Shown: positions 17,850-25,275 of the stretch, one piece after another
How the letters are laid out: each line of letters opens with the position of its first letter
Numbering within the stretch: the stretch's first letter is position 1
From: Hyphomonas sediminis
GTDB lineage: Bacteria; Pseudomonadota; Alphaproteobacteria; Caulobacterales; Hyphomonadaceae
Assembly (NCBI RefSeq): GCF_019679475.1
Contig: NZ_JAIEZP010000001.1
Span: 558,001 to 622,000, forward strand
Direction: 5' to 3'
Length of the DNA: 64,000 nt
Position numbers and translations under genes: made by a program
Notes under the pieces: generated by a model
Database searches by the model: none
The model's input: the letters and a program-made list of their open reading frames with translations, nothing else
Told to the model about the DNA's origin: nothing

Positions 17850-17864
17850 GAACAATACCGGAAC
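17850..17864 (+). promoter_or_regulatory. LexA (SOS) box upstream of mmcB
   Basis: GAACAATACCGGAAC is the reverse complement of GTTC-N7-GTTC, the direct-repeat LexA operator of alphaproteobacteria. It ends 7 bases before the mmcB ATG and would block its transcription start or ribosome site. mmcB is a known LexA-controlled gene in Caulobacter, so sequence and biology agree. Confidence 0.85.
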
Positions 17865-17871
17865 AATCACC

Positions 17872-18357
17872 ATGGCCGCCGCCTTCAATGAGGACCAGCC
17901 TGTCCGCCGCGCCGCTGAAATCTGCCGGGGTACGATGCGCCTCATTGCAGCGCTGGGCTATTACGGTGTGACGGAGATGACCCTTGCCAACAACCGCCGG
18001 GCCGATATTGCCGCCGTCGGGCCGGGCGGCGACATCTGGATGATCGAGATCAAATCCTCGATCCAGGATTTCAAATCCGACCATAAATGGCGCGAATACA
18101 TGGACTATTGCGACCGCCTGACATTCGCGGTGGCCTCCGACTTTCCGCAGGAGCTGATCCCGCCTGAAGCCGGGCTGATCGTCGCTGATGCCTTCTATGG
18201 CGCCGTGATCCGGGATGCCCCGGAAGCCCGCTTAGCGGCGGCCCGGCGCAAGGCTGTTACGCTCCGCTTTGCACGCCTCGCGGCGTCCAGACTCACAAGC
18301 GTGAACGATACAGGCTGGACGCCGGGCGAGGACACGCTTACCTCGCCGCTGCCATGA
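17872..18357 (+). CDS. mmcB: MmcB-family DNA repair protein
   Basis: Damage-inducible repair protein; Caulobacter mmcB mutants are mitomycin-C sensitive (family knowledge). The 161-residue product has the PD-(D/E)xK-like nuclease core: Asp in NRRADIAAVGPGG (about 45) and Glu-Ile-Lys in IWMIEIKSS (about 59-61), followed by HKWREYMDYCDRLTFAVASDF. The ATG at 17872 is preferred over a GTG/TTG-type start at 17842 because the latter lies upstream of the LexA box, and homologues begin near the AAAFNEDQ stretch. It overlaps the following gene as ATGA, forming a two-gene SOS unit. Confidence 0.9.
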   Translation: MAAAFNEDQPVRRAAEICRGTMRLIAALGYYGVTEMTLANNRRADIAAVGPGGDIWMIEIKSSIQDFKSDHKWREYMDYCDRLTFAVASDFPQELIPPEAGLIVADAFYGAVIRDAPEARLAAARRKAVTLRFARLAASRLTSVNDTGWTPGEDTLTSPLP

Positions 18358-18794
18358 GCCTGTCCTATCCTGTTGCCCGATCCCTCGAAGACGCCCTGAA
18401 GCCCGACGCGCCCGCCGCGCGCAGCCGTCGGGAAGCCATGACATTTGCCCACGGGCTTGCGCTGGAGGGCCTGGAAACAAGCTGGCTGCACATGCCAGAG
18501 GCAGAGGCAGACGCGCTTTTCAAGGCGCTCGGCGCGGATGGCGCCGCCGGCCACATCCAGCGGTATGAAGATACGTCCGGCCATGCCGTGGTGGCGGTCA
18601 GCTGGTGGAAGCTGGTTGATCCCAACCATGTGCGGCCGCCGGAGAAGCGGGCTTTCGAGCCCGCCCCTGCCCCGGAGCCCACAGAAGACCACACAGATGA
18701 CCTCTACTTCCGGCGCGGCCGCACCAAGACCCGCCGCAAGAAAGTGACCGATCCCAACCAGATGGACCTGTTCAGCAAGAATCTGAAAGGCTGA
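18354..18794 (+). CDS. Uncharacterised MmcB-partner protein with putative beta-clamp-binding motif
   Basis: 146 residues, no family recognised with certainty. A helical N-terminal domain (residues 1-90; EAMTFAHGLALEGLETSWLH, AVVAVSWWKLVDPNHVRPPE) is followed by a Pro/Ala linker and a basic stretch RRGRTKTRRKKV. The last 15 residues contain QMDLF (136-140), which fits the beta-sliding-clamp consensus QL(S/D)LF. Such a tail on a disordered basic linker is how polymerases, MutS and other clamp clients are recruited. The start overlaps the mmcB stop, so expression should follow the LexA box. Inferred role: an SOS-induced accessory bringing MmcB or itself to replication or repair sites. Confidence 0.75.
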   Translation: MSLSYPVARSLEDALKPDAPAARSRREAMTFAHGLALEGLETSWLHMPEAEADALFKALGADGAAGHIQRYEDTSGHAVVAVSWWKLVDPNHVRPPEKRAFEPAPAPEPTEDHTDDLYFRRGRTKTRRKKVTDPNQMDLFSKNLKG

Positions 18795-18801
18795 AGATCG
18801 C

Positions 18802-19869
18802 CTAAGCCATCTCCGGCACCGGCCCCTTGTAAACCGAGCGCGGGCGCACCAGCCGCCCCTCCTCGATCTGTTCACGCGCATGCGCCGTCCAGCCTAGAAC
18901 GCGGCCACACGCGAAGACGGCAGTAAACGCCTCTCTGGGCAGACCGATCGCCTCCAGCAGGAGCGCAGTATAAAACTCGACATTCGTTTCCAGCCGGCGC
19001 TGGGGATATTTGCGCGCCAGCCGTCCGAGAACAGCGCTTTCAATATGTTCGGCAAACGCAACGCGCCCGGTTGTTCCCGGCAGACGCGCCACCGCCGCCT
19101 TGAGCGCATCGGCGCGTGGATCCCGAACGCGGTAGACCCGGTGGCCAAAACCCATCAGACGCTCCCCCTTGGCGAGCGCGCTGTCGATCCAGCGTTCGGC
19201 ATTTTCCGGTTCGCCAATCGCATCCAGCATATCGAGCACCGGCCCAGGCGCGCCCCCATGCAGTGGACCTTTGAGCGCGGAAATCCCGGCGATCGCCGCC
19301 GAAGTCAGCCCCGCCCGGGTTGATGCAACAACACGCGCGGCAAATGTCGATGCATTCAGTCCGTGATCGCATACCGTTACAAGATAAGCATCGAGCGCGC
19401 GGGCTTCAGCCTGCCCCGGCACGACGCCCGTCAACATGCGCAGGAAATCCGCTGATTGGGAGAGATCCGCATCCGGCGCAATCGGCGCGTCGCCTGCCGC
19501 GCGCCGGATTGCGGCTGCCGTAAACACCGGGCCCGCGGCCGCAAGCCGGATCGCGGTATCGAGGCTTTCATCGTCGGGCAGCAAAGCCCATCCCGCCCGA
19601 AGGAACGACACGACATCCAGACCATCGGGCAACTCGGAAACGAGCCCGAACACCTCCCGCCGCGCCGCGCCCAGCCGCGCGCCGAGTTCTCTCACATCCG
19701 GCAGATCGTCAAAGAAGCCCTGCCACACAAGATGTGCCGCATCTTCAAACGCCATGGACGCCGATAGCATCTCAATGGGCCACCCTCTGATGACAAGGCG
19801 ACCATTCTGTCCGTCTACATCCGAAAGCACTGTCTCGGCGGCAACAACATTCTCCAGTCCGGAATCCAT
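18802..19869 (-). CDS. Citrate synthase homologue, CitA-like
   Basis: Condenses acetyl-CoA or propionyl-CoA with oxaloacetate (family knowledge). The layout follows Bacillus CitA: VAAETVLSDVDGQNGRLVIR at the start, then catalytic His in KGPLHGGAPG (about 201), His in MGFGHRVYRVRDPRA (about 241), and ETNVEFYTALLLEAIG (about 297). In that last motif Glu occupies the place of the usual catalytic Asp, as I recall for CitA. ATG at 19869 is chosen: GGAG lies six bases upstream and the protein then starts exactly where CitA does. The GTG at 19911 and ATG at 19881 lack a good site. 355 residues. It is divergent from a DNA-binding citrate synthase across 77 bp, and may be a secondary or methylcitrate synthase rather than the TCA enzyme. 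Confidence 0.85.
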   Translation of the reverse strand: MDSGLENVVAAETVLSDVDGQNGRLVIRGWPIEMLSASMAFEDAAHLVWQGFFDDLPDVRELGARLGAARREVFGLVSELPDGLDVVSFLRAGWALLPDDESLDTAIRLAAAGPVFTAAAIRRAAGDAPIAPDADLSQSADFLRMLTGVVPGQAEARALDAYLVTVCDHGLNASTFAARVVASTRAGLTSAAIAGISALKGPLHGGAPGPVLDMLDAIGEPENAERWIDSALAKGERLMGFGHRVYRVRDPRADALKAAVARLPGTTGRVAFAEHIESAVLGRLARKYPQRRLETNVEFYTALLLEAIGLPREAFTAVFACGRVLGWTAHAREQIEEGRLVRPRSVYKGPVPEMA

Positions 19870-19875
19870 GAGCTT

Positions 19876-19934
19876 CTCCATTAATCTATGGAGCTTATGT
19901 CGACCTGGCACTGGTCAGCGTCAATCTTGATCAA
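19876..19934. promoter_or_regulatory. Shared divergent promoter region with palindromes
   Basis: Between the two citrate synthase homologues lie CTCCAT-N6-ATGGAG (19876-19893), GACC-N7-GGTC (19902-19916), and TTGATCAA (19927-19934) followed by a further ATCAA (19939-19943). The TTGATCAA/ATCAA group ends 3 bases before the start of the DNA-binding homologue. These are candidate operators for autoregulation. No consensus promoter was identified. Confidence 0.45.
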
Positions 19935-19946
19935 TATAATCAACAT

Positions 19947-21077
19947 ATGACGTGGATACACCGCCGAGAAGCTTTGCGTGAGTTGGGGGTAAAGCCCCAA
20001 ACCCTCTATGCGTATGTCAGCCGCGGCCTCGTGTCCGCCAAGCCGGATGCGGACGACCCCCGCGCGAGCCTCTACTCATCGGCGGATATCGCCGCCCTGG
20101 TGGCGCGCCGCCGCAGTGGCCGGGGCCGCAGCGCGATTGCCCATGCCGCCATTGCCTGGGGCGACCCGGTCATGGAAACGGCAATCACAACGGTTCGCAG
20201 TGGCCGGCTGATCTATAGGGGAAAGGACGCTGTTCGTTTCGCGGCCGATGCAACGCTGGAGGAAGCCGCAGCCCTTCTATGGAACGCCGATAGGTTGTCG
20301 CCGCCCAGAGCAAGCGACACACCCGCAGGCGGCGCGAGCGGCAAGGAACGTGCCCTGAACTTTCTCGCAGGCAGGGCTGCGCGCGATGCGGCCAGCATCG
20401 GCCGGAACACCACCGCGCTCGCCAGTGAAGGCGCCGAACTCGTTGCAGGCTTCTGCTCTGCGATAACCGGTGCAAGCGGACGCGGCTTTTTCCATCAACG
20501 CCTGGCACGGCACTGGGGCCTGTCGCCAAGGGGCACGGATCTTGTTCGCCGCGCCCTGGTATTAGTCGCCGATCACGAACTTAATCCATCCACCTTTGCA
20601 GCGCGGGTGGCCGCGTCTACCGGCGCGCCGCTCGCGGCCTGCGCTCTGGCGGGATGCGCTACCCTGACCGGCCCCCTGCATGGGGAAGCTTCAGCGCGTG
20701 CGCTGACATATCTGAAACGCGCAATAGCTGTCGGCGCGAAGCCTGCCCTGGCCGCCCTGTCCGCACACGGATCTGCTATTCCAGCGATAGGGCACACGCT
20801 TTATCCGGAGGGCGACCCCAGGGCCGCTGCCCTGCTCCGCTGGCTGAAGCCGGATGCGCGGCTGAAGGCAGCTATCCGAGCGGCAGAAACGGAAGCCGGC
20901 GCAAAGGCAAACATCGACATGGCCCTGGCCGCAATGACACTGCAGCTAGCTTTGCCGGATGATGCACCCTTCCTGATATTCGCCAGCGGGCGGATGGCCG
21001 GCTGGATCGCACATGCCATAGAGCAGCGCGCCAGCGACAAGCCAATCCGCCCGAGGGCGAACTATATCGGAACTTAG
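19947..21077 (+). CDS. Citrate synthase-like protein with N-terminal MerR-type DNA-binding domain
   Basis: 376 residues in two parts. Residues 1-60 form a winged helix-turn-helix of MerR/excisionase type (HRREALRELGVKPQTLYAYV, SRGLVSAKPDADDP, SSADIAALVARRRSG). Residues 65-376 form a citrate synthase fold (VRSGRLIYRGKDAVRFAADA, HELNPSTFAARVAAST). Both catalytic His are present (TGPLHGE at about 244; IPAIGHTLYPEGDPRA at about 281), and an Asp in ANIDMALAAM (about 322) sits where the third catalytic residue belongs. The middle is shorter and more divergent than in housekeeping enzymes. The likeliest reading is a regulator sensing an acyl-CoA or oxaloacetate-type ligand, or an enzyme that binds its own promoter. 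It converges on tkt with one base between stop codons. Confidence 0.85.
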   Translation: MTWIHRREALRELGVKPQTLYAYVSRGLVSAKPDADDPRASLYSSADIAALVARRRSGRGRSAIAHAAIAWGDPVMETAITTVRSGRLIYRGKDAVRFAADATLEEAAALLWNADRLSPPRASDTPAGGASGKERALNFLAGRAARDAASIGRNTTALASEGAELVAGFCSAITGASGRGFFHQRLARHWGLSPRGTDLVRRALVLVADHELNPSTFAARVAASTGAPLAACALAGCATLTGPLHGEASARALTYLKRAIAVGAKPALAALSAHGSAIPAIGHTLYPEGDPRAAALLRWLKPDARLKAAIRAAETEAGAKANIDMALAAMTLQLALPDDAPFLIFASGRMAGWIAHAIEQRASDKPIRPRANYIGT

Positions 21078-21078
21078 A

Positions 21079-23052
21079 TCAGACCCGTTCCTTCACTGCG
21101 GCAACAACGGCTTCCGCCGTGATGCCGAAATGCTGGTAAAGCTTCTGATAGGGGGCGCTGGCGCCGAAGCTGTCCATGCCAACAAAGCCGCCCTCTGCGC
21201 CGATCCAGCGATCCCAGCCGAAACGGACGCCCGCTTCAACCGCAACCTTCGGAAGGTCCTTGCCAAGCGTTTCAGTCCGGTAGGTGGCGTCCTGCTGTGC
21301 AAACAGTTCCATGGAGGGCATGGAAACAACGCGCGCCGCGATGCCGTCAGCTGCCAGCATCGCCTGCGCCTTCAGCGCAATCTCGACTTCCGAACCGGTC
21401 GCGACGATGACGGCGCGCTCCTTGCCCTTGCCTGCCGGCGAAAGGACATAGCCGCCCTTGGCGGTCAGGTTCTCTTCCGTATGCGTCTTGCGGGCGGGCG
21501 CAACGTTCTGGCGGGTCAGCGCCAGCGTCGTCGGGCCGTCCTGGCGATGCAGGGCAAGTTCCCAGCACTCAGCCGTTTCCACGCCGTCTGCCGGGCGGAA
21601 GACAACCATGTTCGGCATCGCGCGCAGAGAGGCAACCTGTTCCACCGGCTGGTGGGTGGGGCCATCTTCGCCAAGGCCAATGGAGTCGTGGGTCATGACG
21701 TGCACGACCTGCGTTCCCATCAGGGCTCCCAGGCGGATCGCCGCGCGGCTGTAATCGGCGAACACGAGGAAGGTGCCCGAATACGGAATGATGCCGCCAT
21801 GCAGCGACATGCCGTTCATCGCAGCCGCCATTCCATGCTCACGTACACCGTAATGGATGTAACGCCCACCCCAGTTTTTCGGGGTCAGCGGCGCCGTGTG
21901 GCTGGTCTTGGTGTTGTTGGAACCGGTCAGGTCGGCCGAGCCACCGATCATTTCCGGCACCAGACCGGTGATCACTTCCAGCGCTTCGCCGCTCCAAACG
22001 CGCGTTGCTTTGGAAGCGCCGCCTTCCGCCACGGCCTTCTTGTGCTTGGCGATTGCCTTGCCAAGGTTTTTGGGAAGGCGGCCGGAAATGGCGGCGTTGA
22101 ACTCGCCTTTGTGGGCATTGGCCGCGAGGCGTTTTTTCCAGGCGGCGTGTTCGGTCGCGCCACGCTCGCCGGTCTTCGCCCAGGCCTTTTCAATTGCTTC
22201 AGGCACTTCAAACGGAGCATGCGGCCAGTTCAGCGCCTTGCGGATACCTTCGATCTCTTCAGCACCATAAGGGCCGCCATGTGCCTTGCCGGTGCCTGCC
22301 AGCTTGGGGGCACCAAAGCCGATAACGGTTTTAACGGCCAGAAGAACAGGCTTCTTCTGCTTCGTTGCCCATTTCAGAGCCGCCTCAACGTCTTTCTCGT
22401 CATGGCCGTCCACGCGGCGGGAAACCCAGCCGGAGGCTTCAACGCGGGCGCACTGGTCGGTCGCGTCAGACAGATCCGTGCCGCCATCAATGGTGACTGC
22501 GTTGTCGTCGAACAGGACAATCAGCTTGTTGAGCTTCAGGTGCCCGGCCAGCGTGATCGCTTCCTGGCTGATGCCTTCCATGAGGCAGCCATCACCAGCA
22601 ATGACCCAGGTTCTGTGGTCAACCAGGTCATTGCCGAAGCGCGCATTAAGGTGGCGCTCTGCCATCGCCATCCCCACAGCGGTAGCGATGCCCTGCCCCA
22701 GCGGGCCGGTGGTAGTCTCGACGCCGGGCGTTACGAAGTTTTCCGGGTGACCAGGCGTGTTCGCGCCCAGCTGGCGGAAGTTCCGGATGTCATCGCGGCT
22801 GACCGAGGCATAACCCGTCAGGTGCAGCAGCGAGTAGATCAGCATGGATCCGTGACCTGCAGACAGGATAAACCGGTCGCGATCAGCCCAGTTAGGGGCT
22901 TTCGGATCAAACTTCAGGAATTTGCGGAAAAGGACGGTAGCGGCGTCCGCCATGCCGAGCGGTAGGCCCACATGGCCAGATTTGGCGGCTTCGACTGCGT
23001 CCATGGAAAGGGCGCGCACGGCGTTGGCCATGTCGCGGTTCGTGACAGCCAT
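21079..23052 (-). CDS. tkt: Transketolase
   Basis: Thiamine-diphosphate enzyme of the pentose phosphate pathway, moving two-carbon units between ketoses and aldoses. 657 residues, full length. The N-terminal ThDP domain has KSGHVGLPLGMADAATVLF, the metal/ThDP motif GDGCLMEGISQEAITLAGHL and DDNAVTIDGGTDLSDATDQ. The central pyrimidine domain has YSGTFLVFADYSRAAIRLGA and THDSIGLGEDGPTHQPVEQV, both transketolase signatures. The C-terminal domain ends WDRWIGAEGGFVGMDSFGAS. The ATG at 23052 follows GGGAGACC. It stands divergent from the zauP-zapA pair, the usual arrangement in alphaproteobacteria. Confidence 0.97.
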   Translation of the reverse strand: MAVTNRDMANAVRALSMDAVEAAKSGHVGLPLGMADAATVLFRKFLKFDPKAPNWADRDRFILSAGHGSMLIYSLLHLTGYASVSRDDIRNFRQLGANTPGHPENFVTPGVETTTGPLGQGIATAVGMAMAERHLNARFGNDLVDHRTWVIAGDGCLMEGISQEAITLAGHLKLNKLIVLFDDNAVTIDGGTDLSDATDQCARVEASGWVSRRVDGHDEKDVEAALKWATKQKKPVLLAVKTVIGFGAPKLAGTGKAHGGPYGAEEIEGIRKALNWPHAPFEVPEAIEKAWAKTGERGATEHAAWKKRLAANAHKGEFNAAISGRLPKNLGKAIAKHKKAVAEGGASKATRVWSGEALEVITGLVPEMIGGSADLTGSNNTKTSHTAPLTPKNWGGRYIHYGVREHGMAAAMNGMSLHGGIIPYSGTFLVFADYSRAAIRLGALMGTQVVHVMTHDSIGLGEDGPTHQPVEQVASLRAMPNMVVFRPADGVETAECWELALHRQDGPTTLALTRQNVAPARKTHTEENLTAKGGYVLSPAGKGKERAVIVATGSEVEIALKAQAMLAADGIAARVVSMPSMELFAQQDATYRTETLGKDLPKVAVEAGVRFGWDRWIGAEGGFVGMDSFGASAPYQKLYQHFGITAEAVVAAVKERV

Positions 23053-23158
23053 TCTGCTGGTCTCCCGGATTTTTTCTGCCCGTGCGTGCTAGGCCAGACT
23101 TGCCCGCCCCCGTCAAGGCGCTTGGCGACGCAAACCAATGCAGATAGTCCATTAACTG

Positions 23159-23452
23159 ATGGAAGAGATGGACTCGGCAGCGACGCGCCTCGACGCAGCC
23201 CTAAAGCGCCTTGAAGTGGCGCTTGAAGCCCATTTGGCCCGCGCAGGCGACCCGGCTCTGCTTCGGGCAGAGATTTCAGCGTTAGTTTTGGACCGGGCAC
23301 AGATTGCTGGTCAGCTGGACGAAGCCCTAGCCCGGGAACAGGAACTCCAGGCCCTTGCGGATGAAGCCAGCGAAGCTCTCGGCTCTGCGATTGAGGAGGT
23401 CCGGGCGGCGCTGGAACCGGACGAGAGGGAGACCGGCGATGGCCAAGGCTGA
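23159..23452 (+). CDS. zauP: ZauP-like coiled-coil protein (DUF4164 type) upstream of zapA
   Basis: 97 residues, almost entirely helical and acidic. Heptad-like Leu/Ala spacing runs from MDSAATRLDAALKRLEVALE through ALAREQELQALADEASEALG, with no hydrophobic membrane segment. In Caulobacter the coiled-coil protein encoded just before zapA (ZauP) works with ZapA to focus the Z-ring; position, size and coiled-coil nature match here. The 3' end overlaps the zapA start by 14 bp, so the two proteins are probably made together. The name rests on synteny and structure, not a sequence alignment. Confidence 0.75.
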   Translation: MEEMDSAATRLDAALKRLEVALEAHLARAGDPALLRAEISALVLDRAQIAGQLDEALAREQELQALADEASEALGSAIEEVRAALEPDERETGDGQG

Positions 23453-23750
23453 TATCCACATCCGTGGCCGCAGCTATTCCATAGCCTGCGCGCCGGGCCA
23501 GGAAGTCCGCGTAAAACGGCTGGCAGAACAACTGGACGCGCGCCTTACTAGTATTTCCTCGGCGGTGGGAGATATTGGCGACGACAGGTTACTGCTGATC
23601 GCCGCCCTTGCGTTGCTAGATGAGCTGGACGCATCGCGCCAATCAGATGTCCCGTCAGCGGCCGAACGGCGTGCCGCCCTGCTCGTCGGGGCCATGGCGG
23701 CCAAGGTTGAAGCGCTGGCGGCGCGGCTGGAAAACGGCGGAAGCGTGTAA
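23439..23750 (+). CDS. zapA: Cell division protein ZapA
   Basis: Small cytosolic FtsZ-ring stabiliser that bundles FtsZ filaments. The 103-residue product has the ZapA N-terminal fold (ADIHIRGRSYSIACAPGQEV then RVKRLAEQLDARL), the short helix GDIGDDRLLLIAALALLDEL, and a C-terminal coiled coil (AAKVEALAARLENGG). ATG at 23439 sits eight bases behind GGGAG and inside the end of zauP. An upstream in-frame start at 23355 would add 28 residues unlike ZapA. The stop shares one base (TAATG) with the next gene. Confidence 0.92.
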   Translation: MAKADIHIRGRSYSIACAPGQEVRVKRLAEQLDARLTSISSAVGDIGDDRLLLIAALALLDELDASRQSDVPSAAERRAALLVGAMAAKVEALAARLENGGSV

Positions 23751-24418
23751 TGCGCGCCCTTGGCGCTATTCTCGGCGGCATCGGGGATCTGATATTCGGC
23801 CGCCTGACTCTGTTCGCATTACTCAATCTTGCCATCGCCATCGCCCTGACGGGCGGCGCGGCCTATAGCTTGATCCGCTACATCCGGCCGCTCATTCCCG
23901 AGGGATCCGGCTGGCTAAGCTATGCCAGTTCGGCAGGAGAAATAGCCGCCAGTGTGGTGCTTCTTATAGTGGCGATTGCACTATCGCCCGCCGTCTCAAT
24001 GCTTGTCGGAGGCTTCCTGTTCGATTTTGCAGCCGAGCGCGTGGAGAAAGCGATTGGCGCGCCAAAGGCCCGCACTCCCCCTTTGAGTGAAGGCATTGCA
24101 AACGGCCTGAAGATTGCCCTCCCGGCCCTTGTGCTCAACCTTGTGGTTATTCCCCTCTATTTCATTCCTGGGGTGAATGTGGCGGTGTTCTTCCTGCTGA
24201 ACGGCGCCCTTATGGGCCGGGAATACGCCACGCTCGCCGCAGCTCGGCAGATGAGTTTTCGACAGGCCGTCACCCTGCGCAACCGGCACGGCATCTCGGT
24301 ATTTCTCGTCGGCCTCGCTTGCTCGGTCGTCCCGTTCTTTGCACCCTTGGTCGGTGCCAGCGCCATGGTCCGGTTGGTGAACAATCTGCCGCGACCTGAT
24401 GCAGCAGGGCGTAAATGA
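23750..24418 (+). CDS. EI24/CysZ-like integral membrane protein
   Basis: 222 residues with about four to five hydrophobic segments (ALLNLAIAIALTGGAAYSLI, ASVVLLIVAIALSPAVSMLV, ALVLNLVVIPLYFIPGVNVA, FLVGLACSVVPFFAPLVGAS). The FLFDFAAERVEKAIG and NGALMGREYATLAA stretches are characteristic of the EI24 domain family, which includes the sulfate permease CysZ. Transport of sulfate is known for CysZ only, and no sulfur genes adjoin, so the substrate is left open. TAATG coupling to zapA suggests a single transcript zauP-zapA-this gene. Confidence 0.85.
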   Translation: MRALGAILGGIGDLIFGRLTLFALLNLAIAIALTGGAAYSLIRYIRPLIPEGSGWLSYASSAGEIAASVVLLIVAIALSPAVSMLVGGFLFDFAAERVEKAIGAPKARTPPLSEGIANGLKIALPALVLNLVVIPLYFIPGVNVAVFFLLNGALMGREYATLAAARQMSFRQAVTLRNRHGISVFLVGLACSVVPFFAPLVGASAMVRLVNNLPRPDAAGRK

Positions 24419-24467
24419 GCGTAGAAGTCTAGGATCGCTCTAACAGGAAGATGAAAGGCGAGGCGCC

Positions 24468-24680
24468 ATGCAACAGTTTCTGACAATCGGCTTCTATGCC
24501 GCGCTTATCGGTGTTGCCGTCGTTCTCGTGATAGGTGTGGCAAACCTTGTTCGCCGGGATGAAAATCAGGTCAGCCGGTCTAACAAGCTGATGCGGATTC
24601 GGGTAATTTTCCAGGCCGTGGCAATTGCCTTCCTCGTCCTGATCGGGATTGCGGCCGGTGCCATCCGCTTTGGCGGCTGA
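24468..24680 (+). CDS. HIG1-like twin-transmembrane protein
   Basis: 70 residues with two membrane helices (FLTIGFYAALIGVAVVLVIG; FQAVAIAFLVLIGIAAGAI) joined by a polar loop RRDENQVSRSNKLMRIRV. The SNKLMRxRV motif before the second helix is the mark of hypoxia-induced-gene-1-domain proteins, which in alphaproteobacteria and mitochondria associate with cytochrome oxidase (family knowledge). An AGGAAG-type site lies upstream. It is 20 bp ahead of the corrinoid adenosyltransferase, an order I recall from other alphaproteobacteria without a known functional reason. Confidence 0.8.
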   Translation: MQQFLTIGFYAALIGVAVVLVIGVANLVRRDENQVSRSNKLMRIRVIFQAVAIAFLVLIGIAAGAIRFGG

Positions 24681-24699
24681 CGGATTAGAAGGATCGCTC

Positions 24700-25272
24700 A
24701 TGGTACGGCTCGACAAGATCTACACGCGCACCGGCGATAAAGGCCAAACCCGCCTCTCCACCGGAGAACAGGTTGCCAAATGGCATCCTCGCGTCGCCGC
24801 CTATGGCACTGTCGACGAGCTCAACGCGGCGCTCGGCGTAGCAGCGCTCGAGGCAGATGGAGAACTGCTTGCCCGCATCCGCCGTATCCAGAACGATCTC
24901 TTCGATCTTGGCGCAGACCTCTCCACCCCAGATCGTGGCCGCGTTCTGGAATGGACACCGCTGCGCATCATCACCTCTCAAGTGACCCGCCTCGAAGAAG
25001 AAATCGACGCCATGAACGAGCACATTGCGCCGCTCGACAGCTTCATCCTGCCGGGTGGCTCCCGTCTCGCTGCACATCTGCATGTTGCGCGCACGCTTTG
25101 CCGCCGTGCGGAGCGCGCCATGGCAGAGCTGGCCAGCATGGATGACGAGCCCGTAAATCCGGAGGCGCTGGCGTTCATCAATCGCTTGTCGGACTGGCTG
25201 TTCGTCGCCGGACGCGCCGCAAACAGTAATGGCACAGACGACGTAAAATGGGTGCCCGGCGCCAATCGCTGA
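24700..25272 (+). CDS. PduO-type cob(I)alamin (corrinoid) adenosyltransferase
   Basis: Transfers 5'-deoxyadenosyl from ATP to cob(I)alamin or a cobyrinic intermediate. The 190-residue protein shows the PduO/MmaB signatures: YTRTGDKGQTRLSTGE (ATP-binding N-terminus), AAYGTVDELNAALG, and the active-site helix LHVARTLCRRAERAM, followed by NRLSDWLFVAGRAAN. ATG at 24700 follows AAGGA; a start at 24649 would overlap the previous gene. Fits with cobT at the other end of the window as part of aerobic B12 metabolism. It converges on a hydrolase gene 3 bp away. Confidence 0.93.
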   Translation: MVRLDKIYTRTGDKGQTRLSTGEQVAKWHPRVAAYGTVDELNAALGVAALEADGELLARIRRIQNDLFDLGADLSTPDRGRVLEWTPLRIITSQVTRLEEEIDAMNEHIAPLDSFILPGGSRLAAHLHVARTLCRRAERAMAELASMDDEPVNPEALAFINRLSDWLFVAGRAANSNGTDDVKWVPGANR

Positions 25273-25275
25273 GCC

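Noticed and set aside
21130-22965. Long open frame of about 611 codons on the plus strand opposite tkt
   Set aside because: High GC content keeps antisense frames open; the product has no family resemblance, while the minus strand encodes a complete transketolase. The same applies to frames opposite argG (58799-60064), the TolA-like gene (57071-58762) and the TIGR02302 gene (27930-29081).
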